Below, in pieces: positions 58,511 to 64,000 of a stretch of 64,000 nt of DNA (position 1 is its first letter; every line of letters begins with the position of its first letter). The notes beneath the pieces are model-generated. The model searched no databases, was not told where the DNA came from, and was given only the letters and a program-made list of their open reading frames with translations. The stretch spans positions 5,589,501 to 5,653,500 of the forward strand of contig WPIO01000020.1 of NCBI GenBank assembly GCA_009760855.2, written 5' to 3'. Position numbers and translations under genes: made by a program. Source of the stretch: Cristatella mucedo. Taxonomy: Eukaryota; Bryozoa; Phylactolaemata; Cristatellidae.

Positions 58511-59119
58511 CACATAAATACTATGCAGGTTGAACCAATAAATATTGGAATATCCCAAAAATCTTGTTTCCTTTAAAATCGCAAATCTGTCGGCTAAAGC
58601 AGCCCAATTTTAGTATACTTAGTAACAGTGGTGTGACAAAGACTATTAAAGAGGCCCAAGAGGATGCGCTAGGATAAGTATCGGCTGGAGGCGGCTGCCA
58701 GATGCACTGCTGATTTGGTTTGGAATCTGGGGAACCTGAGTGCTGAGAAGTAACAGCTGTGAGGATTTCTTCGACCCAGTTTAGGCTTAGGATTTGCTTG
58801 GGTGTCTTTGTGTGTGTCTAATTATGATACCTAGCTAGTCGTGAACTTTTAGTTATTGCTTCTCCTGGAGCAAGTTGTTAACCTCCCAATACAGATATTG
58901 TTCGCTTAGGGCACTACACAAAGAGCCTATTATTATCACTAGCATTCGTAAATCTTGAATATTTGAGAGGATGATGTATTCCTTATCCTCAGAGCCATTA
59001 CAACCAGGTGAGTTTTTGAATAATCAACAACGGGGTAATAAGAGAACTTCTGATAAAAGAAAAAAAAGACCACAAAAGTAGGAATACAATTATGAACTAT
59101 GGCCCCGAATGCCCGGGGT

Positions 59120-59500
59120 TCTGTCTAGAATAGACAATTGTAATTCGGTTTTGGCAGGATTATTAAAATGCCGTCAAGCCTCTAAAGCCGGTGATGAATA
59201 TGACTCCATAGCTGGTCAATAAATCTAAGAAATTCAATTCGTGCGACTCCTTTACTGAATGAGCTGGGATGGCTCCCGGTTGATAATCAGCTAGTTTATT
59301 CTGAGAGCTGCTACTTCCATGCTCCTCACTTCCTCGACTGCCCTTCTGAGTTAGCTAAGCTTCTCACTTTTTTTTTTTTTTTTGTTTCACGAGGCGTAGT
59401 CTGTTGACTGCCATAAGGGCATCGAAAGCTGCTTAGCCTTTGAGTGAAGTATCGACAACTTTCTGCCAAAACTCCCACTTACTCCCCGTGGGTTGGTGGA
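59120..59500 (+). mobile_element. Very decayed LINE-A fragment
   Basis: 'gttctgtctagaatagacaa' and 'attggtaattc'-type remains of the SRLD-CNS block, 'cgtgcgactcctttactgaa' with 'gagctgggatggctcccggt' (ELGWLPV), and later 'ctgctacttccatgctcctc'. A T-run lies at 59370-59383. Confidence 0.65.
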
Positions 59501-59739
59501 GCTACATATAGAGGGATAAATTTACGTTCATTCAGCAAGCATCCTGTTACCATCGGCCCAATGCAGCCACAGCACTTCTAAATGATGCATACCAACTACT
59601 TTCTTAGATGTCAGGGTTCTATCCACAGCTATAAATTGTCGAGGGACAAGTCTCATTTCTTACCAATACTCAGGCATATTGATATGATGTGACATCAACA
59701 AACTATGAGACTGCCCTGGCACAATGCCGTTACACTTGA

Positions 59740-59895
59740 CAACGTACGTATATAGCGACAGAAGCTCCTTGACGGCTATCACTACGGGTTGCAGCGGCAA
59801 TAAAGGATCGCCCACTGCACGATTTCGAACCTATGACCTCAGGACAGAGGTCGTGAAAACCAGCCGTCTTACCTGGTGCGTCATCACGACACGAC
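59740..59895 (-). mobile_element. SINE-2
   Basis: 'atatagcgacagaagctcct', 'gacggctatcactacgggtt' and 'gcaataaaggatcgcccact', then a tRNA-like head with a B-box remnant near 59820 and 'cttacctggtgcgtca' in the A-box position. Confidence 0.8.
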
Positions 59896-59954
59896 ACAGA
59901 TTTACAGATGGTTGCATTCTGGCTATGCATCAACTATACTTGCTATCATGTGTG

Positions 59955-60045
59955 GTTAATAATAATATTAATAATAGTAATACACTTGATAAAGCACCCT
60001 CAGAGAACTCAATCTCTTTCTAGGCACTTTACATTTGTTCATCCA
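59955..60045 (-). mobile_element. LINE-B 3' end fragment
   Basis: (TAA)n-like tail, then 'acttgataaagcaccctcag' and 'ttctaggcactttacatttg'. It ends about 120 bases from the donor of the EEF1AKMT1 exon. Confidence 0.85.
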
Positions 60046-60164
60046 CACAGTATAACAGAGCTCACCTGCCACAATCGGCTCTAACTAGCCCGCGGTTGTC
60101 ATATCAGGTAAGCCATTCCACAACAAAGTGAAGCAGTGCACACCCAAAACGTGCTTAAACTCAC

Positions 60165-60247
60165 TTTCCTCCGGGTCCGGCAGCTGCAACAGCTTCTTTC
60201 GCAAGCGATATAGCAGTGGCCTCGTCATACCAAAATTGGCTGAGTTG
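60165..60247 (-). CDS. EEF1AKMT1: EEF1AKMT1, first exon found in the window
   Basis: An 83-base exon. The minus strand reads acceptor 'gtgtgtttgcag', then codons for 'QLSQFWYDEATAISLAKEAV' and 'AAAGPGG' plus two bases, then donor 'gtgagt'. 'QLSQFWY' is the family's signature at the start of the methyltransferase domain. The two leftover bases (AA) join the G that opens the 50508 exon to make Lys, giving 'GPGGKIACLSCPS', which fits the human 'GGRIAC' region. It begins in phase 0. The upstream exon for the first 50 or so residues was not found between here and 64000. The exon is too short to stand out by open-frame length. Confidence 0.92.
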
Positions 60248-60409
60248 CTGCAAACACACCAAAGCAGGGTTAAAATTTAATTTGATAGCCTGTTGCAAAA
60301 CAATGTACCAGATAGATGCATCAGCCGCTCAAAAAAATTAGTACTCAATCGGCGTGGTTAAAAATCTCACACTGTGATCTAGCATAAGCTGCAACAAAGA
60401 TAGTAACAC

Positions 60410-61010
60410 ATTTGTAAACCCTATTAGAGAACTTAATATCTTTCTCGGCACTTTCAGAAATTGCAAAGGAATCATGATCAAATGGTAAATGGTAACATGC
60501 ACAATGCCGACAAGCATAATATGGTTAGAGGTAATAATCATACTGTCAACATGTAACTATGGTTAGTGGTAACATTCAGTGTCAGCACACATAAGCACAC
60601 AAAGACAAATAACAAGGACTCATTTAATGCTGCGAGAAACAGATGCATTTTAGCCTGTTTTTAAATGTCAAGTCGGGAGGGGGGAGTCAGTCGTCAGTTC
60701 CCAGCTTTGATCGCACACAAAGTGAAGGCAGGATCTCTAAAGGATTTGAGGTTAGTTCGAGGCCCAGCTAAGTATGTCGACTAAAAAAAGGCAGGTGGTA
60801 CGATACCTACGCTGGTTTGGGAGTAGTTGTGATGAGTAGGCTGGAGCCACAGAATCAAAAGACCTTAAATTGAGTGACACAGCCTTGAAGTCGATACTCT
60901 GTTTGACCCGGAGCCAGTGCAGGTCGAGGAGAAGTGGTGTGACGTGGCAAGCCAACTAACAAGACCATTAGGAATGCTTATCTAGACCCAGCGACTACGG
61001 TACAGTAAGC
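60410..61010 (-). mobile_element. LINE-B 3' half
   Basis: A degenerate terminal segment at 60420-60465, the 3' untranslated region to about 60660, then the C-terminal coding region. Minus frame 60752-60955 reads 'HVTPLLLDLHWLRVKQSIDF' and 'SLNLRSFDSVAPAYSSQLLP'. Confidence 0.85.
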
Positions 61011-61249
61011 CAGTCTGAAAAAGGTCATTAACACAGACTTGGAGCAACCATTCAGCTTTGCAAGACATGCTGCTGCGCCAATGTTTGGCCACGACCAGGG
61101 TCTGTCAACAAGGAACTTAAGATCGGTAATAATCCATTAAGTTTATTCTGTAAACCAACTAATCAATCAAGCTTGACGATTGATGAATGTTGCTGGTTAA
61201 TTTAAAACAATATATGGGATATCAGGTTTTAATATTTAATAAACCATTC

Positions 61250-61880
61250 ACACAATGCTTTAAGAGAAAAAATCCTTTAAAGGGCACTTTATGCAAGCTA
61301 AAAAAAAATGCCAAAAACGTACCAACTGTTTAGAGAAAATGTCGTGCCTAAATTTGGCATGTGCTAGCACGGCAAGACAATTGCCACGAACAGAGATAAT
61401 GCTATGTAAGATAATGCTATGAGACCATGTGGCCCTCGTCCCGTTCCTTTTAAATGCTCTGAAGTCAGAGTATGTCATGATATCAGTTTGAAGCAAGCAC
61501 CAGGCATTAAGAGCAGAGGGACTTAAGGTAAACAAATATAGATTGGTGGGTAAACAAGCCAGTGTTCAAAGAAATTGAGATAGGTTAAGGGCACAGCTAA
61601 ACGACCAGAGTCACAGGACAAGTAGTAAGTATGAGAGAAAAGTAAGGGGAGTATGTATTGATATAATAGTTAGGTAAGCCGAGCAAGAGAATCGAGGAAC
61701 CTAAAAGTCAGCGATAGTACCTTGAAGAAGATGCACTACTTAATGGGGAGAGTGAAAGTCGGGAATGTAGTAATGCAGCAGTAGCATTGTAAACCAGAGA
61801 CAGACCTAGCTGTCGAGTGTTGCACCTTCTCTACGCATCTCATCGCACAGGCATAATGACCTGCAATGAGCGAGTTACAG
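61250..61880 (-). mobile_element. Diverged LINE-B coding fragment
   Basis: Minus strand from about 61870 reads 'AGHYACAMRCVEKVQHS' (compare 'AGPTACAIRCLQIVQNS') and then 'FFKVLSLTFRFLDSLARL'. Near 61440-61500 it reads 'SALNAWCLLQTDIMTYSDFR' with 'AFKRN', the usual C-terminal block. A remnant of the 3' terminus is near 61255-61290. Confidence 0.7.
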
Positions 61881-64000
61881 ACGTCGAGTCAGGCTTAACA
61901 TATGCACGGTTCTAACTTGGCTAAGGTAACTGTATTTCAGCAACCCCCCCTTTGCAATGCTATGCATTTAAAAAGCTTTGCAAGCTTAAAGTCCAACCAT
62001 TAGTTTATAATAAAAATCGACTGCATACGTAAGCCAATCCTAGGGAGGCACTCAACGTTTGCTTATTCAAGGAGTGGGCTAACATTGAGGGTGAAATTAA
62101 CAAGAAAAAATTGTTGCCTTTTCAGCAAGGCCAAACAAGTGCTACACAGCAACTTTTCGCACCTTATTGAACTGCTTTACTGTTTCAGATTTGCAGTGTG
62201 CCGGCAATATGTCAAAGAATCCCGTATGAAATGATCAAAAACTCGTTTTCCATTTAACAAAGAAAGTTCAGCAACATCAGCCAATATTTCATAGTCGACG
62301 TCGAGTACATTCAAATCAAAGTTAACAGCAGACTGACTCCACGGTTTCACCCTCATCTGATAGAAGTGTGGTATTCCCAACAAAGTATCTGAAAGCGGTT
62401 ACAGCGAATCCTGAAGCATTGGGCAGAAGCAAAGGCAAGCCTTCTAGTAAAATAAAGCAAGGCCATCTGGTCGTTTCCAGCTGGTCGGGTGGGAACCGGT
62501 GCTCAGATGAAGATGTCCAATATCTAGGTGCTTGCCACGAGCCAGAAAGGTCAAAACGTTGTTTTAAAAACAAGGACCGTTTGAAATGATCGGTTGCATG
62601 GTAGCTTGCAATAGCTGGATCGACTATAGGGTACAAATGTACAAAATGAAGACTGCAGCTATGTATTACGGGCTTGGCAGTGCAACCATATGCAGAGCTG
62701 GATCGGCTACGGTGGCAGCAATGTGCACGAGGTTTGGACAGATAATTAAAAGTGAAAGTATTCAGAGCTTGCTGAGACTATCGCCAGCCTAATAATTATT
62801 AGGAACAGACTCGAGGAGATGTATGCATCCACAAGTTGCTGCGAGCAAGCAACTTCTTTGCATTTCGCACAAGCGCACTAATAACTATGCTATCTGTTTT
62901 CTTAAGGCCCTATTGCCTGAACTAAATCAAAAGTGGTTTAGAACACATCTTACTGCAAATACTTGTTAAAACGGCTCCAAGACTTTGGGCCTTGTCTGGT
63001 TCACACGGGAAGAAACTTTCTGCTATACGTTACTGCTTGCTTGTAATTGATGTATTCCTAACCTGAACGTGCTGTTGTGCATGCTGGACTGAAAAGCTTA
63101 AAATATTGACTCACTTTTCATACATTGACCAAGGAGCAAACCTTATTTTGAACTGTCAAGCCTTCTTTTACTTTACACACTGTGCACATTGCTGAAAGCA
63201 TGGCTGTGAATAAAAGTAAGCAGTCTCGGTGACAGTTACTCTTAGTACTGCCTTGCAAAGAATTCCAAGCTAATCTTAACAATAATGATAAGTTGCATGC
63301 AAAATAGAAAAAAAAGCTAAATCCCTATTCAGTGGCTTTACAATTCCCAGCAAGAGAAGCAATAACCAGGGGCTGATGACAAGTGAGATTTCCTACCCAG
63401 ACGAGCAAGCAAGCAAGACCCAAGTACCATGCCTACACAAGCATAAGGGCCACTGGTTAGCAACATGGCACTAAACCATGCACGCGTACACACTCCGAGC
63501 AAACAGGAAAAAAGATAAGGTCACTACAGAAAAAGATGTGGTCACTAGGGCCCTATACAAAAGCATTTTAATCTTAACCTTTGTGAGGAAATGGGACTCA
63601 GCACTCCTGTGAGCAGGCCCTCTGAGGGATCGGACTGCCTAAGCAGCCACAGACCTCGAGCAGTTGAGTGGTGGACAGTGGCTCTTGGCCGATGACTCGC
63701 AGTCTAGCACAATTCCGTGCATTGGTTGCATTTGTGGGGACATCCATCTACCACAAACTTCGACCAGCTGTCGGGTGGGTTTGAAACAAACCATGGCTCG
63801 ACAGTGCAAAAACAATGCATGCATTGAACATAAGGACTTCAGGATGAGTACAGGGGGGGACCAGCATAATTTCTGCCAGCAAAGTGCTCGGTGTTGTAGC
63901 CAGGAGACTTGTTGCTCGGTCATGCTACCAAGCCAAGATCGTATGGAGGGCTGTCACACACTTTGTCACCATGTGCGCAGTTTCATATTGCACAAGGACC
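61881..64000. other. Unassigned DNA upstream of the known EEF1AKMT1 exons
   Basis: I searched by eye for the N-terminal EEF1AKMT1 exon ('EFYAEQ' and 'GIIEENW'-like patterns) on the minus strand and found none. Frames at 62177-62383, 62322-62636 and 62368-62589 overlap each other and match nothing known to me. Confidence 0.4.

Larger units (their letters stand above)
50777..60164 (-). other. EEF1AKMT1: EEF1AKMT1 intron (about 9.4 kb)
   Basis: Bounded by donor 'gtgagt' (60164 downward) and acceptor 'gtttgcttcag' (50777). It carries LINE-A, LINE-B, SINE-1 and SINE-2 copies and microsatellites, listed separately. Parts without a recognised feature: 50777-51569, 52516-54420, 54454-56239, 56601-57041, 57185-57861, 58511-59119 and 59501-59739. 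Confidence 0.9.

Noticed and set aside
62177..62636. Three overlapping open frames as the missing EEF1AKMT1 exon
   Set aside because: None contains the expected N-terminal patterns, and their phases do not lead into the phase-0 acceptor at 60247 with any family similarity.

Overview
This is animal nuclear DNA, most probably from an invertebrate. The evidence is a gene split by introns of about 3.8 and 9.4 kb with GT/AG borders, many fragments of CR1/L2-type LINE retrotransposons, two tRNA-derived SINE families and many long dinucleotide microsatellites. No operons, Shine-Dalgarno sites or other prokaryotic features are visible. The phylum cannot be named from sequence alone. LINE-A, LINE-B, SINE-1 and SINE-2 are local labels made for this window.

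Two protein-coding loci can be supported. (1) 24483-25775, minus strand: an uninterrupted 430-codon frame for a putative type I membrane glycoprotein. It has a signal peptide, an ectodomain with nine N-glycosylation sequons, one transmembrane helix and a short tail with an ITIM-like tyrosine motif. I recognise no family. A decayed, frameshifted fragment of a related sequence lies about 7.5 kb away at 16690-16980 on the same strand, so this is probably a small local family. (2) 46550-60247, minus strand: three exons of EEF1AKMT1 (eEF1A lysine methyltransferase 1, also called N6AMT2). They join in perfect phase into 160 codons ending at the natural stop; the N-terminal exon or exons were not found and probably lie beyond 64000.

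Layout: 1-2 kb, LINE-A with a nested, inverted LINE-A; 2.3-9.4 kb, LINE-B copies, one carrying a precise SINE-1 insertion; 9.5-11.3 kb, LINE-A reverse-transcriptase fragments and a large TA/TG microsatellite; 11.3-24 kb, scattered LINE/SINE fragments and the glycoprotein-related pseudogene; 24.5-25.8 kb, the glycoprotein gene; 27-33.3 kb, LINE/SINE fragments, including a LINE-A interrupted by both LINE-B and SINE-2; 33.3-42.4 kb, mostly unrecognised AT-rich DNA; 42.4-43.7 kb, the best-preserved LINE-B; 44.3-44.9 kb, a possible CpG-rich promoter and first exon (weak); 46.3-60.3 kb, EEF1AKMT1 with transposon-filled introns; 60.4-64 kb, LINE-B fragments and unrecognised DNA.

The transposons form a system of their own. 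SINE-1 ends in nearly the same 3' sequence and (ATT)n tail as LINE-B, which suggests that LINE-B enzymes moved SINE-1. No transposon copy is intact.
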